NCBI RefSeq assembly: GCF_001688725.2
Contig: NZ_CP015401.2
Coordinates: 2,542,001-2,606,000 of the forward strand
DNA: 64,000 nucleotides
Reading direction: 5' to 3'
Origin: Bacteroides caecimuris
GTDB lineage: Bacteria > Bacteroidota > Bacteroidia > Bacteroidales > Bacteroidaceae
Positions 18,545 to 27,449 of this stretch are shown one piece after another. Both the position numbers and the translations under genes were made by a program. Below the pieces are notes generated by a model. It was not told the origin of the DNA. It searched no databases and was given only the letters and a program-made list of their open reading frames with translations. Each line of letters opens with the position of its first letter. Within the stretch, counting starts at the first letter, position 1.

Positions 18545-19471
18545 TTATAGTAAACATTGTATGGACTGCAAAGTAAGCATTTCTTTGGGGACTGCTGCTT
18601 TTATTTCCTCTTTCAGAACACATAACAAACTGTGACGAATAAAATCTCTATTTGTCGCCAGCACCACTTGCCGCGTCGGTCGGGGGATAGCAAACGGACG
18701 TACTAATTGTCGCTGTTCTTCCGTCAATTGAGCCACTGCTAGTTCGGGAATAAAAGTGATTCCTTTTCCGCTTTCTACCATTCTCATAAAGGTTTCCATG
18801 CTTCCCAAACGATAAGCCATCTGATTAACTTTCACTGCTTCCATCTGACAGAAACGGACAAGTTGGTCACGAAAGCAATGCCCTTCGTCCAAAAGCCAAA
18901 GATGTTCGCCGGTTATATCGGAAGTACGGATTACGTCATGTTTGAACGAGGGTTCTTTCCGTGATACATAAGCATAGAATTGTTCATAAAAGAGAGTTTC
19001 TTCCGTCAAGAATGTGTCTTCTAATTTACTGGCAATAATCCCTGCATCCAAATCACCGACATGCAAAGCCTGCTGAATATCCTGTGTTTTCATTTCCGTG
19101 ACACGAATATCCAGTTCGGGATACTTCTCCATCAGTTGAGGGAAAAAGCGGGGTAGCAAATAAGGAGCGATAGTTGGCAATACTCCCAAGCGGAACACGC
19201 CCGATAATGACTGCTTATCTTCACTGATGATTTCTTTTACTTGAGCTGCCTGCGCTAGAATCACACGAGCCTGGTCTATCACTTTCTGCCCGATGGGTGT
19301 CGGACAAACGGGTTGCACTGTCCTATCGAACAACTTTACACCTAATTCATCTTCCAGCTTCTGAATCATGGCACTCAAAGTGGGTTGCGTCACACGGCAA
19401 TATTCGGCTGCCCGTGCGAAATGCCTGAACTGGTCTACGGCTAGTATATATTCTAATTGTTGTATCGTCAT
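18545..19471 (-). CDS. oxyR: LysR-type peroxide sensor OxyR
   Basis: Senses hydrogen peroxide by disulfide formation and activates peroxide-defence genes. The 308-residue product has an N-terminal winged helix-turn-helix (residues about 1-60, HFARAAEYCRVTQPTLSAMIQKLE) and a LysR effector domain. The redox cysteines are present at exactly the classical positions, Cys199 and Cys208 (GHCFRDQLVRFC). It is divergent from dps, a classic OxyR target, and the 137-base gap holds -7 boxes for both genes. Confidence 0.95.
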   Translation of the reverse strand: MTIQQLEYILAVDQFRHFARAAEYCRVTQPTLSAMIQKLEDELGVKLFDRTVQPVCPTPIGQKVIDQARVILAQAAQVKEIISEDKQSLSGVFRLGVLPTIAPYLLPRFFPQLMEKYPELDIRVTEMKTQDIQQALHVGDLDAGIIASKLEDTFLTEETLFYEQFYAYVSRKEPSFKHDVIRTSDITGEHLWLLDEGHCFRDQLVRFCQMEAVKVNQMAYRLGSMETFMRMVESGKGITFIPELAVAQLTEEQRQLVRPFAIPRPTRQVVLATNRDFIRHSLLCVLKEEIKAAVPKEMLTLQSIQCLL

Positions 19472-19507
19472 CTATCAAATCATATCAAGTCATAGATTTC
19501 ATCTATG

Positions 19508-19515
19508 CAAAGATA
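19508..19515 (-). promoter_or_regulatory. Putative -7 box of oxyR
   Basis: The minus strand reads TATCTTTG, 36 bases before the oxyR ATG. Confidence 0.5.
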
Positions 19516-19526
19516 GAAATTTTCAG

Positions 19527-19558
19527 TTTGACAACAAGTATTTTCCGCCTTATCTTTG
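19527..19558 (+). promoter_or_regulatory. Promoter of dps
   Basis: TTTG at 19527-19530 and TATCTTTG at 19551-19558, spaced by 20 bases, match the Bacteroides TTTG/TAnnTTTG arrangement. The dps ATG follows 50 bases after the box. OxyR probably binds in the oxyR-dps gap; I did not find a convincing operator. Confidence 0.7.
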
Positions 19559-19608
19559 CCGTACAGAAAAAAAGAAAACAAGTATAAATCATTAAAAACA
19601 ATAAGAAT

Positions 19609-20085
19609 ATGAAGACTTTAGAATTTATCAAATTGAATGAATCGGGAGCAAACAACGTAGTAGCATCTTTGCAACAACTATTAGCAGACTTCCAAGTGTA
19701 TTACACCAATCTCCGCGGTTTCCACTGGAATATCAAAGGACATGATTTCTTTGTTCTCCACAGCCAATTTGAAAAGATGTATGATGACACTGCCGAAAAG
19801 GTGGATGAAATTGCAGAACGTATCTTAATGTTAGGCAGCACTCCTGCCAATAAATTCAGCGATTATTTGAAAGTAGCGAATATCAGTGAAGTAGATAAGG
19901 TGAGCAACGGTGAACAGGCACTGAACAATATCCTTCAGAGTATCAGTTATCTGATTGGTGAAGAACGTAAAATCTTGCCTATCGCCTCTCAAGCCGGAGA
20001 TGAAGTAACCGTTTCGATGATGAGCGATTATCTGAAAGAACAGGAAAAACTAGTTTGGATGCTGACGGTTTATAATAGCAAATAA
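19609..20085 (+). CDS. dps: Dps family ferritin-like DNA-protection protein
   Basis: Forms a dodecamer that oxidises and stores iron with peroxide, protecting DNA. The 158-residue product is a four-helix ferritin-like protein with the Dps ferroxidase signature in the first helices: YYTNLRGFHWNIKGHDFFVLHSQFEKMYDDTAEKVDEIAERI (split over two helices), with His and Asp/Glu ligands at the expected places. It is divergent from oxyR and has a consensus promoter, so peroxide induction is likely. Confidence 0.95.
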   Translation: MKTLEFIKLNESGANNVVASLQQLLADFQVYYTNLRGFHWNIKGHDFFVLHSQFEKMYDDTAEKVDEIAERILMLGSTPANKFSDYLKVANISEVDKVSNGEQALNNILQSISYLIGEERKILPIASQAGDEVTVSMMSDYLKEQEKLVWMLTVYNSK

Positions 20086-20835
20086 TTAAGTTATATGGTT
20101 TAGGTTTAAAAAAGGTCCACTGCTTCTCTTATTCTTTTTCACTCTACTAGAGAACTAAAAAGTGAAAATTTGCTGTCACCTGTCACACATTCACACTTAA
20201 ACCACTGATTACAAACTATTAAAAAGGTGACAGCAACATGTGACAGCACAGTGACAGTAATTTTGCTGTCACTTTTTCTCCTACGATTCTCTCTTCTCTC
20301 TGTACAATCTTCTCTCTTTACATTTGTTTCATGCCTTTAAACAATTAGTTTCAAGGCTTGAAACTAGAGTTTCATCGGTAAGAAACTAAAGTTCCACCCG
20401 TTTGAAACTTTAGTTCCAATTGCTTGAAACCAATGGTTTCTTACCGATGAAACTACAGTTTCTCTTTGTTGAAACTAAAGTTTCAAACAAAGGAAACTAA
20501 CTTGGAACTTACTTCTAAAAAAAGAAAGCAAGGAAAGGTGTGACAGCAAAAGGTATTGAGAGATTACAGTCCTGCATTTCCAAATCACAAAGGTTAAAAC
20601 ACTGACACACAATAGAGTGAATTTATATTAATTATTCTTTTTATTTTCTTATTTACAGAGAAAGGCAGAGGAACTTTTAATTTTCCATTTGTTTTGTATT
20701 ATATTAAAACGGAAAAGACCGGTTCATTTATTCCACTAATACAGTATTAATATTAAATTAGAATGTATGAGAGAATTGAATATAGAAACTAAGTCAAAAT
20801 AATTATCATAATGTACAACTTAAATCAATTCGAAT
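20086..20835. other. 750-base non-coding gap with two families of short inverted repeats
   Basis: No credible coding frame. The left half (20161-20547) has TGACAGC on either strand at 20172, 20228, 20241, 20265 and 20541, plus a TGACAGT variant at 20252. The middle (20348-20497) is a GAAAC/GTTTC array listed separately. The right part (20600-20830) is A+T-rich and would hold the promoter of the mechanosensitive channel gene; I saw no clear -7 box. Confidence 0.6.
20348..20497. repeat. GAAAC/GTTTC inverted-repeat array
   Basis: Twelve copies of GAAAC or GTTTC occur in 150 bases. They build nested palindromes: GTTTCAAGGCTTGAAAC (20348-20364) is perfectly symmetric around one base, and GTTTCATCGGTAAGAAAC (20369-20386) is exactly inverted at 20436-20453. 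ACTAAAGTT and its inverse also recur between them. The array is not coding and does not look like a CRISPR, since unit spacing and orientation alternate. Confidence 0.8.
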
Positions 20836-21942
20836 ATGTTAGAAAATGAAATTTGGGGAAATTCCATCCAGAATTGGATAATTTCCATACTTATTATTGT
20901 TGCCGCGATTGTTATTGTAAAGTTGATTACGCTATTAAGCAAAAAAGTACTCAAACCATTAACAGATCGGACCAAGAATCAACTGGATAATATTATCTTT
21001 TATTCTCTCGAACCGCCTGTTAAGTTTGCAATTATTCTGTTGGGTATCTGGATAGCTATTCATCGGTTGGTGTATCCGGACAGCTTTGTGAAAGTAGTAG
21101 ACAACATTTACCGTATTCTGATTGTACTGGATATTACTTGGGTATTCGCCCGTCTATTCAGCGGTTTACTTCAGGTATACTGGGGACGTCGCTCTAACGG
21201 TCAGAATAATAAAATGCTGCCGATTATAAAAAGGACAATTCTAGTTGTTGTCTGGATTATCGGTCTTGTGATGGCATTGAGTAATGTCGGAGTAGATATC
21301 AGTGCATTATTAGGAACCCTGGGTATTGGTGGTATTGCATTCGCTTTGGCAGCACAAGACACGGTAAAGAATATATTCGGTGCCTTCACCCTTCTGACAG
21401 ACAAGCCTTTCAATATCGGAGATACTATTCGTTTCGACAGTATCGAAGGAACAGTGGTCGATATAGGTATTCGGAGCACAAGGATTATGAACGATGATAA
21501 ACGTATCATCACAATCCCGAATTTTAAGATTACCGACTCTGCTATCACCAACATCTCTTCCGAACCGATGCGACGAGTCGTTCTGAATCTCAGATTGACG
21601 TATGACACAACTGCCGAAAAGATGAATGAAGCTTTGAAAATTTTAAAAGCTCTTCCACAAAAAGTGGAAAATGTTTCTTCCAGTCCATCAAATGTGGTTG
21701 CCCTCTTTACTGAATATTCAGACTCTGCACTAGGCATCAAGTATATCTACTACATTGAGAAGCAAGGGGATATATCAGGAGTAACTTCAAATATGAATAT
21801 GGAGATTCTGGATTCTTTCAATAAGGCAGGAATTGAGTTTGTTTCTCCGACACGTACCATTTATCTTCAAAAAGATGAATCGGAAAATGAAACCAAAGAT
21901 AATGATAAAGCTTCAGAAGCTAAAGTTGACTCATTGAAATAA
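20836..21942 (+). CDS. MscS-family small-conductance mechanosensitive channel
   Basis: Opens under membrane tension to release solutes after osmotic downshock. The 368-residue product has about four N-terminal membrane helices, then the pore-lining helix region (VGVDISALLGTLGIGGIAFALAAQDTVKNIFGAF, in two parts) and the beta domain (PFNIGDTIRFDSIEGTVVDIGIRSTRI) typical of MscS, followed by the alpha/beta C-terminal domain. The C-terminus is a polar, charged tail. The gene stands alone on the plus strand and is followed by a strong hairpin. Confidence 0.93.
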   Translation: MLENEIWGNSIQNWIISILIIVAAIVIVKLITLLSKKVLKPLTDRTKNQLDNIIFYSLEPPVKFAIILLGIWIAIHRLVYPDSFVKVVDNIYRILIVLDITWVFARLFSGLLQVYWGRRSNGQNNKMLPIIKRTILVVVWIIGLVMALSNVGVDISALLGTLGIGGIAFALAAQDTVKNIFGAFTLLTDKPFNIGDTIRFDSIEGTVVDIGIRSTRIMNDDKRIITIPNFKITDSAITNISSEPMRRVVLNLRLTYDTTAEKMNEALKILKALPQKVENVSSSPSNVVALFTEYSDSALGIKYIYYIEKQGDISGVTSNMNMEILDSFNKAGIEFVSPTRTIYLQKDESENETKDNDKASEAKVDSLK

Positions 21943-21954
21943 GAATCATCATCC

Positions 21955-21984
21955 GCTAACTTCTTCGTTTCTGAAGAAGTTAGC
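21955..21984 (+). terminator. Hairpin after the MscS-family gene
   Basis: GCTAACTTCTTC (21955-21966) pairs perfectly with GAAGAAGTTAGC (21973-21984) over a 6-base loop, 12 bases after the stop. The following sequence is pyrimidine-rich rather than a T-tract. Confidence 0.6.
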
Positions 21985-22044
21985 CCATCCTCCTCCCTAA
22001 ATTCTCCATGTTTGATAGGTATCCGCTTAGAATAAAAACGTTTA

Positions 22045-23223
22045 TCACCAACCTGTCTCATTCCATCCGGCAGCAGAATACCATTGTAGAGTCCTAAAAT
22101 AATCATTCCAGTTTGAATATCTATCATCCGGTATATAACATCCAATACCTGAATATATATCAGGGTCTATATTAACTAATTTATAATCATCAACATAATC
22201 CTTATATATAACTGTCCTATCTAATTGCTCTTCAAAATCAGAAGGAATATTATCATCAGTCAATTCACGTATAAAAGCTCGAAAATCATAAGTTGAATGA
22301 TCCAGAGGAGATCTCCCATAACCATAATGAGTTTGGAAATAATTTATTCTATTATTATCAAACTTAACCAAATTATCCTGATACTGTTCCATAAGCGAAT
22401 AAGTAATATTCGTCAATGCTGGCATTTCATCCGTTTTTATCACTGCAATAGTAGCCCACGAATAATCATATTCATTTTTATAGTAATCAATAAAGTCCTT
22501 TGCAACATTTATAACATTCTGTTCTGTGTTATCGACAGACAGTAAATGTTTCGTCATCTTAAAATAAGGAAAGCCTGCACTCATTACCTCTGCAGGAGAA
22601 AGAATTAAATAATCAGCAGCATTTCTCAATTCATAAGCAACCTCAACTTGCGACATCAAACAAGCATCAAATAGTATATAATCGAAATGAATACCTGATT
22701 GCTTCAAAGCAACCGATAAATCAGGAATATTAATTTTTGCTCCTCTGTCGTCTCCAAAAGAACGACTTTTTTTATGATCCACAGGCAACCACCCTGTTGC
22801 ATGAGAACCCAGAATCAGACTATACTTTTCAGCCGGACAATAAACTTCCACATCCTTCAGAACCTTATTTAGAACTTCATTCGATACAGAATTCTGACCA
22901 CTATAGGTTTTTATTATCTCTCTTTTACCTACTTTCCCCTTACCATCTACTTCATATTTAAATAAAGTCGGATCAGGGAATTCGCTTTTCCGGCTCCCAC
23001 CGTCCCAATAGATAACAAATGTACCAGGAGATGCAGCCTTGGCCAACCCCTCCTCTACCGACGCTATATTACTATATATATCACCACTTATACTATTATC
23101 GGCAACAAGATACATTAAAACTGTTTTCACTGTTACAGGAACAGGAGTGTCTTCTTCATCGTGACAAGCTGCCACCAACATTACAACACAGAACAAGAGT
23201 GATAATATTTTAATCTTTTTCAT
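22045..23223 (-). CDS. Clostripain (C11) family cysteine peptidase lipoprotein
   Basis: A secreted, lipid-anchored peptidase of clan CD. The product has a signal peptide with lipobox (MLVAACHDEED) and the C11 catalytic core: the histidine in ILGSHATGW and the cysteine in ILFDACLMSQVEVAYELR, followed by LSPAEVMSAGFPY. I start the gene at the ATG at 23223 (MKKIKILSLL) because a TATCTTTG promoter box at 23248-23255 covers the upstream ATG at 23250; the ATG at 23235 is also possible. Substrate specificity, expected to be after Arg or Lys in this family, cannot be confirmed. Confidence 0.88.
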   Translation of the reverse strand: MKKIKILSLLFCVVMLVAACHDEEDTPVPVTVKTVLMYLVADNSISGDIYSNIASVEEGLAKAASPGTFVIYWDGGSRKSEFPDPTLFKYEVDGKGKVGKREIIKTYSGQNSVSNEVLNKVLKDVEVYCPAEKYSLILGSHATGWLPVDHKKSRSFGDDRGAKINIPDLSVALKQSGIHFDYILFDACLMSQVEVAYELRNAADYLILSPAEVMSAGFPYFKMTKHLLSVDNTEQNVINVAKDFIDYYKNEYDYSWATIAVIKTDEMPALTNITYSLMEQYQDNLVKFDNNRINYFQTHYGYGRSPLDHSTYDFRAFIRELTDDNIPSDFEEQLDRTVIYKDYVDDYKLVNIDPDIYSGIGCYIPDDRYSNWNDYFRTLQWYSAAGWNETGW

Positions 23224-23247
23224 AATCTTCCTCATTAAGAACAGGGA

Positions 23248-23255
23248 CAAAGATA
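23248..23255 (-). promoter_or_regulatory. -7 box of the C11 peptidase gene
   Basis: The minus strand reads TATCTTTG. It lies 25 bases before the chosen ATG and rules out translation from the ATG at 23250. Confidence 0.6.
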
Positions 23256-23314
23256 AAAAAATAAGAGATGCAAACCTGCATCTCTTATTATATTAACAAT
23301 TAAGTTATTGCTTA

Positions 23315-23716
23315 TTACTCTTCCGGTTTCGTAAAGCGGAAGTTATCTGAATCAATCCGCGATACTGTCATTCTATTATTCTTCTTATATTTATTCAGAA
23401 TCTTCGTTGCTTCTTTTTCCAACTTCTTTCTGTTTTCCGAGAAGTAGATCATACATGTACTATTCTCCTGCAACTGGTTATCCTCCAGATAATTCTTCAA
23501 CTGATAACTATATAATTCACGATGAGCCAAAAACCCTTCTTTGCTAACCTTCGCACTATCTAATATCTGAATATCCGTGAAATAGACTACCGTATCCGTA
23601 AATGAAGCAGAAATTCCAAAAGCATAAACCGGTTTAGAATGGTCTTTTTTCAAAGAAAAAGCGGAGCACATGGTAAACACAAGTGCAATTGCAAATAGTA
23701 TTTTTACGTATTTCAT
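23315..23716 (-). CDS. Conserved secreted hypothetical protein
   Basis: Not recognised. The 133-residue product starts with a signal peptide (MKYVKILFAIALVFTMCSAFS), then an alpha/beta region and a lysine-rich helix (SENRKKLEKEATKILNKYKKN), and would be exported. A TACCTTTG -7 box at 23738-23745 lies 22 bases before the ATG. It is the middle of three minus-strand envelope-protein genes but has its own promoter. Confidence 0.7.
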   Translation of the reverse strand: MKYVKILFAIALVFTMCSAFSLKKDHSKPVYAFGISASFTDTVVYFTDIQILDSAKVSKEGFLAHRELYSYQLKNYLEDNQLQENSTCMIYFSENRKKLEKEATKILNKYKKNNRMTVSRIDSDNFRFTKPEE

Positions 23717-23737
23717 ATCATATAATTTTTAACTTCG

Positions 23738-23745
23738 CAAAGGTA
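23738..23745 (-). promoter_or_regulatory. Putative -7 box of the 133-residue secreted protein gene
   Basis: The minus strand reads TACCTTTG upstream of the ATG at 23716. Confidence 0.5.
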
Positions 23746-23793
23746 ACAAAAAAGAGGAGACTACCTCGATTTATCTCAAATAAATAGCATTTC

Positions 23794-24417
23794 TTAATCA
23801 TAAATCCATAACAATACAGGTTTCTTTTCTGCCTTGAGCAGCCTGTCAACCTTCCTCATCACCTCATCAGATATCACAGGACACCCTTGACTGATTCCTA
23901 ATGGAAGATGCAAAGGATACACCTCCGTTTCCGGCATCGGAGTATAAGAATGTAACACGATATACCGTTTGAAAGCATTGTTATTCGTTGCTTCCAATCC
24001 ATGCAATTTATAATGAACATTAATCCCCCACTTGCTATACGACCGTATCCCTACTTTATATTTTCCTAAAGAAGAGCAATAGCTACCTTCCACATTACTG
24101 AATACAGGCTTGGACAGCGTACTGTTTTTCCCGTATCCATGTGCACAAAGACTTGCATACTTCACAGAATCTCCCTTGAAATCCCATACAAAGAAACGCC
24201 TTTTACCAGAATGAATACTGAAATCTACCAGAAAGCAATAATTTGTATTATACCCGTTCTTATCACAATAAGCCTTTCCTGCCTGCGCTTTTTCACGCAA
24301 ACGTTGCTCTATTCTAACAGGCACCGTGTCAGAAGACAATGTCGCATATCTTGCGTATGCCACCACCCCTGCTCCCAAAACAACCAGAACAAATGATATT
24401 AAAACAGATTTCTTCAT
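23794..24417 (-). CDS. L,D-transpeptidase-like catalytic domain protein
   Basis: A probable peptidoglycan-related enzyme of the YkuD-like/murein L,D-transpeptidase group. The product (207 residues from the ATG at 24417, chosen because it gives MKKSVLISFVLVV as a clean signal anchor) has KRYIVLHSYTPMPE and the active-site segment GISQGCPVISDEVM, with a conserved histidine followed by S-x-G-C-P. It should act outside the inner membrane. An in-frame ATG at 24435 would add six residues. Whether it cross-links, anchors or has lost activity is not decidable. Confidence 0.8.
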   Translation of the reverse strand: MKKSVLISFVLVVLGAGVVAYARYATLSSDTVPVRIEQRLREKAQAGKAYCDKNGYNTNYCFLVDFSIHSGKRRFFVWDFKGDSVKYASLCAHGYGKNSTLSKPVFSNVEGSYCSSLGKYKVGIRSYSKWGINVHYKLHGLEATNNNAFKRYIVLHSYTPMPETEVYPLHLPLGISQGCPVISDEVMRKVDRLLKAEKKPVLLWIYD

Positions 24418-24551
24418 AAAACTCACATAGCACAAGATTAAATTATAGAATGGGACTTATATAAAAAGTCGCATAAGTACATTCTTCTACATGAAAAGTG
24501 CGACTTATGCGACTGAAATTCTTTTTTCTTTCAGAAACTGATATTTCTTAC

Positions 24552-25412
24552 TTATCCCAAGTAAGATTTGAGCAATTTACTACGATTACTTTGTCTAAGT
24601 CTTCTAATTGCTTTTTCCTTAATCTGACGAACGCGCTCACGTGTGAGGCCAAATTTATCGCCGATTTCTTCTAATGTCATTTCTTGTTGTCCGATACCGA
24701 AAAACATCTGAATGATTTCTTTTTCTCTATCGGTTAACGTAGAAAGAGCTCTATCAATTTCCCTCGCAAGAGACTCATTAACCAGAGAGCGGTCAGCCAT
24801 TGGCGAATCATCGTTCACCAACACATCCAACAGGCTGTTATCCTCTCCTTCCACAAAAGGCGCATCCACCGAAATATGACGGCCGGACACCTTCAGCGTA
24901 TCAGAGATTTTATCAACCGGAATTTCCAGTTCGTCTGCCAATTCCTCGGGAGACGGACGCCGCTCGTTTTCCTGTTCAAATTTCGAGAAGGCTTTGCTGA
25001 TCTTATTCAACGAACCTACCTGATTCAACGGGAGACGAACAATACGCGACTGCTCTGCCAATGCTTGCAGAATAGACTGGCGAATCCACCATACAGCGTA
25101 GCTAATGAACTTAAATCCACGTGTCTCATCAAATTTCTCGGCAGCCTTAATCAGTCCTAAATTGCCTTCATTAATCAAGTCAGGCAAACTCAAACCCTGG
25201 TTTTGGTACTGTTTAGCCACAGATACGACGAAACGAAGATTGGCACGTGTCAATTTCTCCAATGCCACACGGTCACCCTTACGAATGCGTTGAGCGAGTT
25301 CCACTTCTTCCTCGACAGTAATCAGGTCCTCACGACCGATTTCCTGCAAATACTTATCAAGAGAAGCGCTCTCTCTGTTAGTGATACTTTTGGTAATCTT
25401 TAGTTGTCTCAT
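24552..25412 (-). CDS. rpoD: Primary RNA polymerase sigma factor
   Basis: The housekeeping sigma factor that reads TTTG/TAnnTTTG promoters in Bacteroidota. The 286-residue product is short for RpoD, as is usual in this phylum: region 1.2 ([26 protein letters not shown]), region 2 ([25 protein letters not shown] and [15 protein letters not shown]), region 3, and region 4 ([29 protein letters not shown]). Its own promoter is a clear consensus match. Confidence 0.95.
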   Translation of the reverse strand: MRQLKITKSITNRESASLDKYLQEIGREDLITVEEEVELAQRIRKGDRVALEKLTRANLRFVVSVAKQYQNQGLSLPDLINEGNLGLIKAAEKFDETRGFKFISYAVWWIRQSILQALAEQSRIVRLPLNQVGSLNKISKAFSKFEQENERRPSPEELADELEIPVDKISDTLKVSGRHISVDAPFVEGEDNSLLDVLVNDDSPMADRSLVNESLAREIDRALSTLTDREKEIIQMFFGIGQQEMTLEEIGDKFGLTRERVRQIKEKAIRRLRQSNRSKLLKSYLG

Positions 25413-25435
25413 TCTTTTAAAACAGATTTGGAGTG

Positions 25436-25469
25436 CAAATTTACGACAAATAATTTGTTAACATACAAA
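25436..25469 (-). promoter_or_regulatory. Promoter of rpoD
   Basis: On the minus strand TTTG (25469-25466) precedes TAAATTTG (25443-25436) by 22 bases, and the ATG follows 23 bases later. Confidence 0.6.
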
Positions 25470-25517
25470 ATTTAAGTAACTTTTACACTATATTTTTCAA
25501 CTAATAAAACAAAAAGA

Positions 25518-25544
25518 GATGCCGACAAGTTGATTGTCGGCATC
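25518..25544 (-). terminator. Intrinsic terminator of the htrA gene
   Basis: GATGCCGACAA pairs with TTGTCGGCATC around a 5-base loop. On the minus strand it is followed by CTCTTTTTG; the plus side also has CTTTTT, so it may work both ways. Confidence 0.85.
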
Positions 25545-25596
25545 CTTTTTCTATTTCATTAGCTTATCCTGTAATCTTCTTACCTTATTTTATATA

Positions 25597-27132
25597 TTAC
25601 TCTTGAGTAAGATCGACAGCGAAGTATCCGCGTTTACCAGATGGGAACACACCGGTCAGGAACAATACCTGATTCGGAGACTTAACGGCAGCTTTCATCA
25701 CCTCTTCCAAATCGCTGACTTTGCGCATCGGCTGGTCGTTAGCTTTGAGGATAATGAAACCTTTACGAACTCCTGCATCTGACATCTTACCGGAAGACAC
25801 TCCTGTCACTTGCAAACCGTAACCTAAATTCAATTGTTTCTTCAAATCATCCGGCAACTCTTTGAAAGCAGCTCCCAGGATTTCCATGCCTGCATCCTTC
25901 ACGATCTTGGTAGTACCTTGTTCGTTCTTCAACGTCACTTCAACGGTCTTTTCTTTCTTATCGCGCATCAGTTTCACTTTCACCTTATCACCCGGACGAT
26001 GTTTCGCAAGAGCCTCTTGCAAGTCGGCCATATTGGATACTTTCTTATTATCCACACCGATAATTACATCGTCCACTTTGATGTCAGCTCCTGCAGCAGA
26101 ACCATTCTCTACGATTTCAGAAACCCATACTCCTTCTACAACACCCAGTTCTTTAGCTTTATCTGCCAGTGTCTTACCGGATTTATCAATCGGTTGACGG
26201 TCGTCCATCAAACTGCTACCGATAGAACCACCACGAATACCAAGCAATGCACGTTGTACTGTTCCGTATTGTTTCAGGTCGGTAATTACTTTCGTCATAA
26301 TGCTGGTCGGGATAGCGAAACCGTATCCTGCATAAGCACCTGTCGGAGAAGAAAGCACCGAATTGATACCTATCAGTTCACCTTTGGCATTTACCAGCGC
26401 ACCACCACTATTTCCTTGATTGATAGCAGCATCCGTTTGGATGAATGATTCTATACCACCATTATATACTCCCAACGAACGGGCTTTTGCACTTACGATA
26501 CCGGCAGTTACAGTAGAATTCAGATTGAACGGGTTACCTACTGCCAATACCCACTCTCCTACCCTCAACGCTTCGGAGTCTCCTACCGGAATAGTCGGGA
26601 AATCATCACCTTCTATTTTCACCAATGCAAGGTCGGTGCTGGGGTCGGTACCAATCACGCGTCCTTTAAACTCACGGTTGTCATTCAGTTTCACACTGAT
26701 TTCATCCGCCCCTTCAATCACGTGATTATTCGTTACGATATATCCATCCTTCGAGATGATCACTCCCGAACCAAAACCTACACGAGGTTGAGACTGTATC
26801 TGACGCTGCTGTCCGCGTCCATCACCAAAAAAGAAATCGAAGATGTCCGGCGCTTGCTGAACTGTTCTTGTTTTAGCTTCTTGAGTAGACCTTATATGTA
26901 CGACAGCATGAAGCGAATTCTCCGCAGCCTGAGTCAGGTCAACAGGTTGAGCGTTCACAGCGTCAAAAGCAGCCAATTTGACATTGGGATTCTGCTTGAA
27001 CATCTCATTGAAAGATGTCTCTTTCGCAGCTTCGTTAGATTGCAACAATTTGTAAGTTGTCAATCCTGCAACTCCTGAGCTAAGAAGAATGATTGCTCCT
27101 ACTCCCAGAATGTTCTTTGTTGTCTGTTTCAT
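25597..27132 (-). CDS. HtrA/Do-family periplasmic serine protease with two PDZ domains
   Basis: A periplasmic quality-control protease. The 511-residue product has an N-terminal membrane anchor or signal (residues 8-26), the trypsin-like domain with catalytic triad His137 (TNNHVIEG), Asp167 (STDLALVKI) and Ser242 (NQGNSGGALVN), and two PDZ domains (about 300-400, with GSAAGADIKVDDVIIGVD, and 430-505, with KMSDAGVRKGFIILKAND). DegP/DegQ-type length and order are normal. It is followed by a strong terminator and preceded by a gap with no clear consensus promoter. Confidence 0.95.
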   Translation of the reverse strand: MKQTTKNILGVGAIILLSSGVAGLTTYKLLQSNEAAKETSFNEMFKQNPNVKLAAFDAVNAQPVDLTQAAENSLHAVVHIRSTQEAKTRTVQQAPDIFDFFFGDGRGQQRQIQSQPRVGFGSGVIISKDGYIVTNNHVIEGADEISVKLNDNREFKGRVIGTDPSTDLALVKIEGDDFPTIPVGDSEALRVGEWVLAVGNPFNLNSTVTAGIVSAKARSLGVYNGGIESFIQTDAAINQGNSGGALVNAKGELIGINSVLSSPTGAYAGYGFAIPTSIMTKVITDLKQYGTVQRALLGIRGGSIGSSLMDDRQPIDKSGKTLADKAKELGVVEGVWVSEIVENGSAAGADIKVDDVIIGVDNKKVSNMADLQEALAKHRPGDKVKVKLMRDKKEKTVEVTLKNEQGTTKIVKDAGMEILGAAFKELPDDLKKQLNLGYGLQVTGVSSGKMSDAGVRKGFIILKANDQPMRKVSDLEEVMKAAVKSPNQVLFLTGVFPSGKRGYFAVDLTQE

Positions 27133-27449
27133 GATTTATAATTCTTTAAATTGTTAATATTCGACATTGTTTTAACTTTTACGACGTTAAAATAATAACA
27201 AATATCGTTCACTTATTCCACTTGTCACTTTTTTTTGTCCACTTTTAACAGAGAATATTTAGAGCTTAACAGCGGTTAACGACAGCACCTGACAAATTTA
27301 CATTCGTTGTATGTCAGATGGCATTAACACTCTGACATTCATTCAGTAAAGTCAGAAAAAGCCCACTAGCCCTGAACCCCAAGCTGCCAAAGTCTCTGTT
27401 TTCAAAAAATCGCTTCTATTCTGCATGCTTTAATAGATGATAGGTGAAA
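27133..27449. other. 317-base gap upstream of htrA
   Basis: Non-coding. It contains a TGTCAGA/TCTGACA inverted repeat at about 27313-27339 and A+T-rich sequence next to the htrA start, but no TAnnTTTG box that I trust. An alternative-sigma promoter for htrA is possible but not shown. Confidence 0.4.

Noticed and set aside
20348..20497. Possible CRISPR array
   Set aside because: Repeat units alternate in orientation, unit length and spacing vary between 8 and about 22 bases, and there are no unique spacers of constant size or cas genes nearby.
25834..26448. A 204-codon open frame on the plus strand
   Set aside because: Antisense to the HtrA protease with its complete catalytic triad and PDZ domains.
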